From NCBI RefSeq assembly GCF_003002825.1, contig NZ_PVTE01000016.1, positions 62,001-126,000 of the forward strand: DNA of 64,000 bases, given 5' to 3'. This DNA comes from Spirosoma oryzae. GTDB lineage: Bacteria > Bacteroidota > Bacteroidia > Cytophagales > Spirosomataceae. The notes under the pieces were generated by a model. The model was given only the letters and a program-made list of their open reading frames with translations. It was not told the origin of the DNA and did not search any database. Position numbers and translations under genes: made by a program. This document shows, one piece after another, positions 41,090-51,025 of this stretch (positions are counted from its first letter, which is position 1; every line of letters begins with the position of its first letter).

Positions 41090-44000
41090 GCTCCGGTTCC
41101 AGCCAGATACGACTAGAAGTGATACAGGTCAACCGGGGGGGCATGCCGCCGATTCTATTTCAATTCCACTCAGGTACGATTAGAAGCCTACGCAGTGGCG
41201 GGCCTGATTGTGCAGCTAGAACCATTTCAATTCCACTCAGGTACGATTAGAAGGATAGGCCGATGCCCGTTTTAGATACAAACCACATAATTTCAATTCC
41301 ACTCAGGTACGATTAGAAGATACGACCTGACCGTCAACGGACAGCCGCGTATCAACGATTTCAATTCCACTCAGGTACGATTAGAAGACCGAAGAAGGCG
41401 AGGCAACCACAACGCCACCATCGACATTTCAATTCCACTCAGGTACGATTAGAAGGTTGGCTGGTCGCCCGACAGAAGCTGGGCACGTTGCATTTCAATT
41501 CCACTCAGGTACGATTAGAAGCCGCCACCGCTGGCCACATACAGTTGCACCCGGTTCGCACATTTCAATTCCACTCAGGTACGATTAGAAGATCAGATCA
41601 CCAACTGCACCCGGCACCAGATCCTGATTTCAATTCCACTCAGGTACGATTAGAAGGGCTGAGGTTCGGTATTGCGCTTGTGATCGAGGAAAGATTTCAA
41701 TTCCACTCAGGTACGATTAGAAGATCGTAGGTCTTCCCCGTAGCCGGATTTGTGTTGAAGCATTTCAATTCCACTCAGGTACGATTAGAAGCTGGACATC
41801 AACGAGAAGATCAACCTGAAGAGTGTCATATTTCAATTCCACTCAGGTACGATTAGAAGTCTGACCAACGAACAGTTTGCGCTGCTGCGTAAGCGCATTT
41901 CAATTCCACTCAGGTACGATTAGAAGGTGACATGAACAAGATATACGTGAATATGGCCTTGACATTTCAATTCCACTCAGGTACGATTAGAAGGGCAATA
42001 CCAGCCCGCCCACGACCACGACGACGGTATTTCAATTCCACTCAGGTACGATTAGAAGCGCACCACCCGAACGACGCCGGACATGCGGCTATTGCATTTC
42101 AATTCCACTCAGGTACGATTAGAAGTTCTCCCTCTCTGGTTAACGGACCGCCCTCCGTGGCCATTTCAATTCCACTCAGGTACGATTAGAAGTGAGTACA
42201 AGTTTGTGACCTACGCTAACGAGGATGATTTCAATTCCACTCAGGTACGATTAGAAGCTGATTATCATAAAACACCAACTACATACATGTACTTATTTCA
42301 ATTCCACTCAGGTACGATTAGAAGTAGAAGTTTTTAACTCAGTAGAAAATGTAATCTCTATATTTCAATTCCACTCAGGTACGATTAGAAGCCGCTACGC
42401 TCTTAACAATGTCGAGCGTTCGACCAAATTTCAATTCCACTCAGGTACGATTAGAAGTGATTGAATGAGCGGCCGTTTACTGAACTGGTAGTACATTTCA
42501 ATTCCACTCAGGTACGATTAGAAGTGTAGCATTCACGCCACCGATGCCAACTGTGGCTGATTTCAATTCCACTCAGGTACGATTAGAAGCACCAGGACAA
42601 GAGCACCAACGATCAGGTATACACGTATTTCAATTCCACTCAGGTACGATTAGAAGTTGATCTTGTTCTAATTGAACTGTATGAAACCCCTAAATTTCAA
42701 TTCCACTCAGGTACGATTAGAAGTTACCAGCTAAGCTTATAGCGCTTTGCCTGTTCGAAATTTCAATTCCACTCAGGTACGATTAGAAGTTGAGGAACAG
42801 CGGAAGGTACGTAATCGGCAAGCATTTCAATTCCACTCAGGTACGATTAGAAGGGAAAAAGTGGAACGCGTTGGGCGATTCAATTACGTAATTTCAATTC
42901 CACTCAGGTACGATTAGAAGGGCGCAGTGCGCGTAACCGGGTCAGCCCTCTACAATTTCAATTCCACTCAGGTACGATTAGAAGGGCAACTGACAGTTCG
43001 TTCTTCACCTGCTCAGCCTGTATTTCAATTCCACTCAGGTACGATTAGAAGCTATTGTACGGGGTGAATAGGGTCAACCCGTAGCCCATTTCAATTCCAC
43101 TCAGGTACGATTAGAAGAGCACGAGCGGCAATCTGGCGACGACGCTGCCCAGATTTCAATTCCACTCAGGTACGATTAGAAGAGTGAGCTTAAATTCTTT
43201 CTCTGGCCCCGTCACTGGCATTTCAATTCCACTCAGGTACGATTAGAAGTGCCCAGTTGATCCCCTGAGTATCGAACACGACGATATTTCAATTCCACTC
43301 AGGTACGATTAGAAGGATCTCAATCGTACCGCCCCGGCCTACGCCGTAGAATTTCAATTCCACTCAGGTACGATTAGAAGCTACTGCAACGCGTATAGGG
43401 GTCGGGTCGATTCGCATTTCAATTCCACTCAGGTACGATTAGAAGAGATCGTGGCAGCGCCTAAACTGGTCACGGCCATTGGATTTCAATTCCACTCAGG
43501 TACGATTAGAAGAATCCAGGGCGCAACCGGTATTCAGCTGTCGGCAAATTTCAATTCCACTCAGGTACGATTAGAAGCTGCTGACCGGTGCCGCCGTCGC
43601 CGTAGCGATCGTAGATTTCAATTCCACTCAGGTACGATTAGAAGGCCGCCAAAGAAGCCGCAGGAGACACGATCACGTTCGATTTCAATTCCACTCAGGT
43701 ACGATTAGAAGGCTGGTTCCTGTTCCTCAGTGCGCGCCCGGTTGGTGTATTTCAATTCCACTCAGGTACGATTAGAAGCGTCTTATCGTTGCGACCCAAC
43801 CGTTCCTGTAGGCATTTCAATTCCACTCAGGTACGATTAGAAGCGAAAGAGAGATGATGTATACAGGCAAGTCACATGAATTTCAATTCCACTCAGGTAC
43901 GATTAGAAGCCCGGCGGTGGCCGCGCCGTGCTGCCCATTCAACATTTCAATTCCACTCAGGTACGATTAGAAGCGAATCCGTATTGTTGAACGCGTTGAA

Positions 44001-46548
44001 GTAGCCCTATTTCAATTCCACTCAGGTACGATTAGAAGCAGTATCACCCTTTCAGCCCCGGTGGGGGGTACCAACATTTCAATTCCACTCAGGTACGATT
44101 AGAAGATCGCCGGTATCACCCTTAATGCCCTGAATTCCTTGATTTCAATTCCACTCAGGTACGATTAGAAGCCGCCGTACTTATTGAAGATTAACTCGCG
44201 CTCTTTCTATTTCAATTCCACTCAGGTACGATTAGAAGACCGCGCCCGACGGATTGGTATAGAATAGACAGTATTTCAATTCCACTCAGGTACGATTAGA
44301 AGACGACGCGCTGAAAAATATCCTGGAAGCCTTTCCTGGATTTCAATTCCACTCAGGTACGATTAGAAGGGGCTTGATAGGCGGCACTACCTGCGGCACA
44401 GCTTTATTTCAATTCCACTCAGGTACGATTAGAAGTATGTCGCCGGGACCGCACTCGCCCCGGTAGGTCGCATTTCAATTCCACTCAGGTACGATTAGAA
44501 GGGGCGTAAAGGTAGGCGGCTATATCGCGTATATCTTATTTCAATTCCACTCAGGTACGATTAGAAGGCCCTGAATGCTTCGACGTCTTCGGGCAGAATA
44601 CGGATTTCAATTCCACTCAGGTACGATTAGAAGCTTCTTCTTGATGCGCAAAAAATACTCTTTCTCCCAATTTCAATTCCACTCAGGTACGATTAGAAGC
44701 TTGATTCATGATGTGTGATTTAATAAGAGATTGTGAATTTCAATTCCACTCAGGTACGATTAGAAGACGCCCGCCGGCTAGCCGGCTCGGCGAGTCTGGA
44801 ACATTTCAATTCCACTCAGGTACGATTAGAAGGTGTCTATACCCCAAGGCCAATACTCTCTTGAGTTTATTTCAATTCCACTCAGGTACGATTAGAAGCA
44901 GGCACGATCCCAAGCTGATGGTTGCGGCAAATGACATTTCAATTCCACTCAGGTACGATTAGAAGACCCGGTCAATTGGTGCGGTTAAATCCTGCTGATT
45001 CAATTTCAATTCCACTCAGGTACGATTAGAAGATCATGGGTACAAAGCAACCCGTTCGCCTATCAAAAATTTCAATTCCACTCAGGTACGATTAGAAGGG
45101 GCCTGTTCTAAGGCAAACGTTAATTTTTTATATAATTTCAATTCCACTCAGGTACGATTAGAAGACCGCCCGAATAGCCGCTACCGAGCAGCCCAATTGC
45201 ATTTCAATTCCACTCAGGTACGATTAGAAGCCAGGGGATGTCAGTAGGCAGGGTGGATTCGGGAATATTTCAATTCCACTCAGGTACGATTAGAAGGACC
45301 TTATTATTGAACTTTTCAAACGCTCCAGCTAAATTTCAATTCCACTCAGGTACGATTAGAAGCCGAGCAGGTCAACGTAAAGACCAAAAACCTCAATATC
45401 ATTTCAATTCCACTCAGGTACGATTAGAAGAGACTAAGCCAGATAGTACGACGTTGGCAATGATCAATTTCAATTCCACTCAGGTACGATTAGAAGGGGC
45501 ACGATCACCGGCAACGAATACGCCTACATGAACATTTCAATTCCACTCAGGTACGATTAGAAGGTCTGACGCAGCCGTTGATCGATTGGAAGACTATGAT
45601 TTCAATTCCACTCAGGTACGATTAGAAGCTGGTACTGCCTACGGCGCGACGCCTGCACTAGCAATTTCAATTCCACTCAGGTACGATTAGAAGGACCTTT
45701 TGCATCTTCCTTACCAGTCCATCCAAAAAATTTCAATTCCACTCAGGTACGATTAGAAGCGGCTTCGGTGCCGCTGCCGACGCGTTGCGCTTCAATTTCA
45801 ATTCCACTCAGGTACGATTAGAAGGTTTGAGTTTGTACTGCTTCCCGGCGAGTCAAAACGATTTCAATTCCACTCAGGTACGATTAGAAGTCGGGTTGCC
45901 CTTCTTGTCGCGATCCTTTAGGTCTTATTTCAATTCCACTCAGGTACGATTAGAAGCTGAACCCAAAAACGGTCGGCAAACTGCAAACTACGTATTTCAA
46001 TTCCACTCAGGTACGATTAGAAGGCAGGATTTGTTTGCGGCAAAGGCTGTAGTGAACGAATTTCAATTCCACTCAGGTACGATTAGAAGTGGCTGGCTAA
46101 GCCGGTTACATCTCGAATCAATCTAATTTCAATTCCACTCAGGTACGATTAGAAGGGACTTAGCAAACGTGGACAGCACGGGCCTGCCCATATTTCAATT
46201 CCACTCAGGTACGATTAGAAGCGTACGGTAACCGGTATGTTCTTGTTCGCTTCATGCATTTCAATTCCACTCAGGTACGATTAGAAGCCCTTCGGCGCGT
46301 CGATAATCGTCAGCAGTGTCTGATATTTCAATTCCACTCAGGTACGATTAGAAGGGCTGTAACCGTCTCTTCGCGAATGAGTGTAGCCAATTTCAATTCC
46401 ACTCAGGTACGATTAGAAGGCGCTGGCGCAGCCGACGGGTGGCAGTATCATCATTTCAATTCCACTCAGGTACGATTAGAAGGCGGACGGCACTGGACAA
46501 CGCGGAGTTTTCGGGCTTATTTCAATTCCACTCAGGTACGATTAGAAG
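41090..46548 (-). CRISPR. orphan CRISPR array: 82 identical 30-base repeats plus one degenerate
   Basis: By hand I count 82 repeats of 30 bases, all identical as read, first at 41157-41186 and last at 46519-46548, with 81 spacers of 33-40 bases (mostly 35-37). A further degenerate repeat (41090-41119, 21 of 30 matching) and one more spacer (41120-41156) lie before them. On the plus strand each repeat begins ATTTCAATTCCACTCAGG and ends GATTAGAAG. On the minus strand it ends ATTGAAAT, the 5'-handle type of many type I and type III systems, so the crRNA strand is minus and the leader lies above 46548. The degenerate end at low coordinates agrees. There is no cas gene in the window. Period about 66 bases. 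Confidence 0.98.
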
Positions 46549-46847
46549 CCGTTAAGTTAGGGAACAGAAAGGGTGGTTTCAAGGCTGTCAGCCCATTTTT
46601 CCAATCCGGCAGCTTGCGCTAAAAAGCGTCGACCGGTAATCATACGAAAAACCCCGGCGATCGACGACGGCTTATAATCAGCGCGTTACGCTTCCTGGGC
46701 CGCTGTGTGCAGTTACTATCCGTTTGTCAAAGAACGATGGTTTATCCGATCGACGCGATTTATCGACCGAAAACCACATCGATTTACCGTTACTATATCG
46801 TCACAATCTGTTAGTTACGTATCGTTCACCGACGGATTGTACGCTGT
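46549..46847 (-). promoter_or_regulatory. probable CRISPR leader region
   Basis: 299 bases without a gene between the newest-end repeat and the eboA stop. On the array strand, it is the region expected to hold the leader. The 60 bases next to the array include CTTGAAACCACCC and CCCTAACTTAAC; the far half is more AT-rich (46739-46830, with repeated ATCGAT/TTTATCGA words). I cannot point to a certain promoter. Because eboA is read toward the array, read-through from eboA is also possible. Confidence 0.5.
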
Positions 46848-47522
46848 CTATAGCAATTCCTCCATGTGGGGTGGCAAGGTGCGTCCGGCGGCCCGACGCT
46901 CGGCTGCGTAGTCGGTCAGTGTCTGCCTTAGACGGTCGTTGTTACGGTCGTGCAGACCAGTAATTTGCGTAATGTCTTTGTCGGTGAAAAAGGCTTTCAG
47001 GATAAGCTGATTCCAGGCGGCTTCGTCGAACTGTTCGGCGGGGTACGGGTTGTGCAGCATAATGGCCGACTGCACATCCGCGATGTTGTTTCGAATACCC
47101 TCGGTTGCCAGAAATCGCCACCGCTCGGGATACGACAGTACGGGCAGGGCCGAATAAAGCGCGACCAGTTCGTTGAGTTCTGCGCCTTTGAACAACTGCG
47201 TGATGGTGCTGACGTAGCGCTCCTCATCGTCGGCCGGTAGTTGCAGCAGCCACCACACCCGCGCCAGCCGGTCGCGTGTCCAGCCCGCTACGGAGAAGCC
47301 GGGCCGAATACGCTCGATAGCAAACGCCATATCGGGTGGCAAGTCGATTAGCTGTCTGCCGACGTAGCGGGGCATGGCGGTGAAGACACGGTAAAACTGG
47401 GCAGGTCTAGGGTCAATCTGGAACTGATCGGTCTGTTGCCGCAGGTACTGAACGGCAGCGGCCGAATCGGGCTGCTGTTCGAGCAGGTAAAGCAGCGTCT
47501 GGCTCATCGCGAGAATAGTCAT
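46848..47522 (-). CDS. eboA: EboA-family protein
   Basis: 224 residues from ATG 47522 (an ATG at 47507 is also possible; an ATG at 47702 would lie inside the divergent gene and is rejected). The signature part is PERWRFLATEGIRNNIADVQSAIMLHNPYPAEQFDEAAWNQLILKAFF, then GLHDRNNDRLRQTLTDYAAERRAAGRTLPP, which matches EboA proteins (NPYP, WNQ, LKA.F, DYA.ER.AAGR). EboA has no known catalytic role; it belongs with EboB and EboC in export of a lipid-linked or aromatic compound. Here it is cut off from eboB and eboC by 7.4 kb with the CRISPR array. It diverges from an MFS gene. Confidence 0.8.
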   Translation of the reverse strand: MTILAMSQTLLYLLEQQPDSAAAVQYLRQQTDQFQIDPRPAQFYRVFTAMPRYVGRQLIDLPPDMAFAIERIRPGFSVAGWTRDRLARVWWLLQLPADDEERYVSTITQLFKGAELNELVALYSALPVLSYPERWRFLATEGIRNNIADVQSAIMLHNPYPAEQFDEAAWNQLILKAFFTDKDITQITGLHDRNNDRLRQTLTDYAAERRAAGRTLPPHMEELL

Positions 47523-47659
47523 ACGACAAACTTTGCCACTATTTTTGACTTTGTCAATCGACGGATCGGCAGTGACGCAACCTGGCCGGTGAGCAGGTCG
47601 AAAAACAGGTAGAAAGCTGGCCTGGTCCGCTTCGCCTGTAGTGTCCACCTTTTCGACAA

Positions 47660-48982
47660 ATGGCTTCCCCCGTACTACACACAACACCAACCACCCAACC
47701 AACCGATCTGAGCCACCGACCCATGTCGGGGTTTCAGTGGCTGATGGTCGGCATCTGCTTTATCCTGAATTTCAACGACGGTATCGACGTCCTGATCGTA
47801 TCGTTTTCGAGTACCGCAATCATGGCCGAGTGGCAGCTGTCGAAAGCCGAAATGGGCTACGTGTTCAGCGCCGGGCTGGCCGGTATGACACTGGGCTGCT
47901 TTCTGATTGCCCCCCTCGCCGACCGCTGGGGCCGACGAACGATCTTTCTGCTGTCCGTCGCGATGATTGCGCTGGGCATGCTGGGGGTCGGTATCTGTCG
48001 GCTCTATAGCCTGATGCTGGCCCTGCGTTTTCTGACCGGGCTGGGCATTGGCGGAATTCTGCCCACGATGGCGGCTACGGCCGCTGAATTCTCGAACCGG
48101 AAGTATCAGGATTTCAACGTCGGACTGGTGCAGGCTGGCTGGCCCATCGGGGCTATCCTGACGGGTCTGTTCTGCGCGAAATACATTCCTGACTACGGCT
48201 GGCACAGTGCGTTTCTGGTTGCCGGTGGCCTGGCGGTACTCATGTGGCTGCTGGTCTTTTTTTTCATGACCGATTCGCTGGAGTTCATGCTAAACAACCG
48301 ACACGAAAACTCCCTGTCGGCCGTCAACAGACTGCTCAACCGGATGACTGTCCCGGCCCTGACAGCGCTGCCCCTGATGCAGCCGGAAACACGTCGCCCA
48401 GGGGCTTCGGTACTGTTTAGTCCGGCCTACAAACGCAATACGCTAGTCATCTGGGTGGCCGCTTTTTTCGGCTTTCTGACGCTGTATACGCTGATGAGCT
48501 GGGTACCCACCATTGCCAAAGACGCCGGCCTACCGTTCGAACAGGCAACCGGCGTCGGGATCATGCTGAACATCGGCGCGGCCCTAGGCTCAACGGCAAT
48601 CGGAGCACTGGGCAGCCGGTTTGGGCTACGGCCAACGATCCTGACCTTTATGCTGATCGCCTTTGCCATCATGCAGGTGTATGCCTTTTCGACGCTGACA
48701 CCAGTGCTGATTTTCAGTCTGGTGCTACTGATCGGCTTCTTTGTGCAAGGTGGCTTCAACGGTATCTGGCCCACGCTGTCGCGGCTGTACAGTGCCTCCG
48801 TTCGGGCCACGGGTGTGGGCTATACCGTTGGCATTGGTCGGCTGGGCGCTATTTTAGGCCCGTTGTTGTTTGGTTACCTCGCCGACGGTGGCCTGACGAT
48901 CGGGCCGCTCTTTGTACTGTTCTCCATTCCCCTGCTGGTCATGGGAGGCTGTATCTGGGCGCTCCGGTCCGGGAAATTATAA
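47660..48982 (+). CDS. MFS transporter, aromatic acid/sugar type
   Basis: 440 residues with 12 helices. FQWLMVGICFILNFNDGIDVLIVSF is TM1 with the ND-G-D pattern of the aromatic acid:H+ symporter (AAHS) group; APLADRWGRRTIFLLSVAM is the loop 2-3 motif (D-RWGRR). GLGIGGILPTMAATAAEFSNRKYQDFNVGLVQAGWPIGAIL continues the AAHS/SP signature. The substrate might be an organic acid. An alcohol dehydrogenase gene follows after 28 bases, so import and oxidation of one compound is plausible. Confidence 0.85.
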   Translation: MASPVLHTTPTTQPTDLSHRPMSGFQWLMVGICFILNFNDGIDVLIVSFSSTAIMAEWQLSKAEMGYVFSAGLAGMTLGCFLIAPLADRWGRRTIFLLSVAMIALGMLGVGICRLYSLMLALRFLTGLGIGGILPTMAATAAEFSNRKYQDFNVGLVQAGWPIGAILTGLFCAKYIPDYGWHSAFLVAGGLAVLMWLLVFFFMTDSLEFMLNNRHENSLSAVNRLLNRMTVPALTALPLMQPETRRPGASVLFSPAYKRNTLVIWVAAFFGFLTLYTLMSWVPTIAKDAGLPFEQATGVGIMLNIGAALGSTAIGALGSRFGLRPTILTFMLIAFAIMQVYAFSTLTPVLIFSLVLLIGFFVQGGFNGIWPTLSRLYSASVRATGVGYTVGIGRLGAILGPLLFGYLADGGLTIGPLFVLFSIPLLVMGGCIWALRSGKL

Positions 48983-49010
48983 CCGAAAACTGGCCCGTCC
49001 AGCCGTTTCT

Positions 49011-50012
49011 ATGAATGCTGTCTTTTTGGAAAAACCCCGCCAACTGGTTGCCCGCGACATACCCATGCCGGAACCGATGCCGGGCGAAATACGGGTTCGA
49101 CTCCTGAATGTCGGTATCTGCGGGTCCGACGTTCACTTGTTTCTGGGCCACCGACCACTCAGTCGGCCTACCGTCATTGGGCACGAAGGCTATGGCGTTG
49201 TCGACAAACTGGGCGAAGGCGTTGCGGATCGGTCACTGGGCGAACGTGTCGTTATCGAGCCGAATATTCCGTGTGGGCAGTGCCGCTTCTGCCGGTGTGG
49301 ACGGGGGAACATCTGCCCGAACAAACGGGTAATCGGCCTGACCGAAAACGGCTGCTTCGCCGAATACATCTGCGTACCGGCCGCGTTTAGCTGGCCCGTT
49401 CCCGACGACGTCAGTGCGCAGGATGCCGTTTGTGTCGAGCCAATGGCAGTGAGCGTTCATGCGCTGTCGGCATCGTCGGCCCGGCCGGGCGATACGATTG
49501 CAATTGTCGGCCTGGGCGCTATCGGACTGCTGCTCAACCATCTGGCGCTTCGCCTGGGGTACCGGGTACTGGTCAGTGAACTTAACGAAGCAAAGCGACA
49601 GAAGGCGGTAGACGAAGGGGCAATTGCCGCACAGGGCGATGCGCCGACGCTGAACGCGATCTGGGAAGCACACGAGGTTGTGGCCGTCTTCGAGTGTGCG
49701 GGCTCGGCGGGAACGGCCTCGCTGGTAACGGCGGCCGCACCACGCGGTTCGGAGATTGTGCTGGTGGGGCTGTCGGAACAGGCCGCGACCTTCACCCCAC
49801 TCCGGATAGCCCGCGAAGGCATTACCCTACTACCGTCGCTTATTTATCAGCACCCTACCGATTTCCGACGGACCATCGACCTAATTCAACGGCGGGTCAT
49901 TCGTCCGTCTACAATCATTTCGGGCTACTATCCGCTGGGCCAGTTACAGGAAGCGTTCGACACAGCCGCATCCGGTACCGAAAGCAAGCTGATTATCGAG
50001 TTCTCCGGCTAG
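49011..50012 (+). CDS. zinc-dependent medium-chain alcohol dehydrogenase
   Basis: 333 residues from ATG 49011 (MNAVFLEKPRQL). GICGSDVHLFLGHRP has the catalytic-zinc Cys, IGHEGYGVV the His-Glu, and PCGQCRFCRCGRGNICPN the four structural-zinc Cys. DTIAIVGLGAIGLLLNHLA is the Rossmann motif. It resembles sorbitol/galactitol-phosphate/threonine dehydrogenases; the exact substrate is not shown. It probably shares an operon with the MFS gene before it. Confidence 0.87.
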   Translation: MNAVFLEKPRQLVARDIPMPEPMPGEIRVRLLNVGICGSDVHLFLGHRPLSRPTVIGHEGYGVVDKLGEGVADRSLGERVVIEPNIPCGQCRFCRCGRGNICPNKRVIGLTENGCFAEYICVPAAFSWPVPDDVSAQDAVCVEPMAVSVHALSASSARPGDTIAIVGLGAIGLLLNHLALRLGYRVLVSELNEAKRQKAVDEGAIAAQGDAPTLNAIWEAHEVVAVFECAGSAGTASLVTAAAPRGSEIVLVGLSEQAATFTPLRIAREGITLLPSLIYQHPTDFRRTIDLIQRRVIRPSTIISGYYPLGQLQEAFDTAASGTESKLIIEFSG

Positions 50013-50039
50013 CTGGTCAGCGTGAATAGCTTCTTTTTC

Positions 50040-50070
50040 AGTGGTGTCAGGTTACGAACCTGACACCACT
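50040..50070. terminator. bidirectional hairpin between convergent genes
   Basis: AGTGGTGTCAGGTT (50040-50053) and AACCTGACACCACT (50057-50070) are perfect reverse complements with a 3-base loop. It stands between the dehydrogenase and xerC, which converge. A run TTCTTTTTCA just before it on the plus strand reads as A-rich on the other. Confidence 0.7.
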
Positions 50071-50119
50071 GCCTTCCTTTGTCCTGCTGGCGAAGGTTGC
50101 CAAAGTAGCGCCCTGTCAC

Positions 50120-51025
50120 CTACTCTTTCTTTGCTTTGGGATGCGCCTGATCGTATGTTTTCTTTAGTTGTTCCAGACTGGTATGCGTATAAATCTGCGT
50201 GGCAGCCAGACTGGAGTGACCCAGCAAATCCTTGATTGCGTTGAGGTCGCCCCCCCGGTTGAGCAGATGGGTTGCGAAGGTATGACGCAGCACGTGCGGG
50301 CTCTTCTTTTCCAGCGTCGTCACGACCGACAGGTGCTTTTTAACAATGCGCTGAATCAGCATCGGGTAAGCCCCGATCCCTTTATCGCTTACGATCAGTA
50401 CCGCGTTGTCGGCCTGTCCGTTGAATTCACGTTCCTTGTACTGAATGTACTGTTGAATCAGCTCGAACAGCGACTGTGTTAGCGGAATCAGGCGATGTTT
50501 GTTACGCTTTCCCAGCACCGTGATTGTCCGGTTATACAGGTTGACGTCCGTCGATTTTAGCCCGGTCAGTTCACTGAGCCGGATGCCGGTACCGTAGAGC
50601 AGTTCAATCACCAGCTTATCACGCAGGCCTTCAAACGTATCGGGAAATTCGACCTCGTCGAGCAGCGTTCCCATCGGCTTTTCCTCAACGTAAACGGGTA
50701 GTTTACGCGACATTTTCAACGCCTGAATCTTCGTCATCGGATCGACGGCAACTACTTTCCGACGCAGGAGATAGCCGAAAAATGCGCGCAGTGTAGCGAT
50801 CTTCCGGTTCACCGACGACTTATCCATCCCACCCTCAACCAGACTGACAATCCACGAGCGGATATGCCGGAAATCCGCCTGCTCGGGTTGCTCGACCTTG
50901 CATTCCGTCGTGAGAAACTGGCTAAACTGCGCCATGTCGCCCGTGTAGGCCGTCAGCGTATGCTGGCTTAGTCGTTTTTCGAAACGGATATGCTTCAGGA
51001 AGTCGTCGGTCTGATTCACGGTCAT
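50120..51025 (-). CDS. xerC: tyrosine recombinase XerC
   Basis: 301 residues. The SAM-like core-binding domain (1-100) starts DFLKHIRFEKRLSQHTLTAYTGDMAQF. The catalytic domain has Arg in LLYGTGIRLSELTGL, Lys in LGKRNKHRLIPL, HVLRHTFATHLL (HxxR), LGHSSLAATQIYTHTS (His, then the nucleophile Tyr). The ending YDQAHPKAKKE is that of chromosomal XerC in Bacteroidota. With XerD it resolves chromosome dimers at dif. Lack of phage or transposon genes nearby supports the housekeeping role. Confidence 0.92.
   Translation of the reverse strand: MTVNQTDDFLKHIRFEKRLSQHTLTAYTGDMAQFSQFLTTECKVEQPEQADFRHIRSWIVSLVEGGMDKSSVNRKIATLRAFFGYLLRRKVVAVDPMTKIQALKMSRKLPVYVEEKPMGTLLDEVEFPDTFEGLRDKLVIELLYGTGIRLSELTGLKSTDVNLYNRTITVLGKRNKHRLIPLTQSLFELIQQYIQYKEREFNGQADNAVLIVSDKGIGAYPMLIQRIVKKHLSVVTTLEKKSPHVLRHTFATHLLNRGGDLNAIKDLLGHSSLAATQIYTHTSLEQLKKTYDQAHPKAKKE

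Noticed and set aside
41157-46548. Open reading frames of 80-120 codons through the CRISPR array, with repeated QFHSGTIRR and FNSTQVRLE peptides
   Set aside because: They are translations of the 30-base repeat in two frames, interrupted by spacers. No start signals or protein pattern other than the repeat.
50120-51025. Tyrosine recombinase as an integrase marking a genomic island
   Set aside because: The protein ends and length fit chromosomal XerC, and no tRNA, att repeat, phage or plasmid gene lies nearby.
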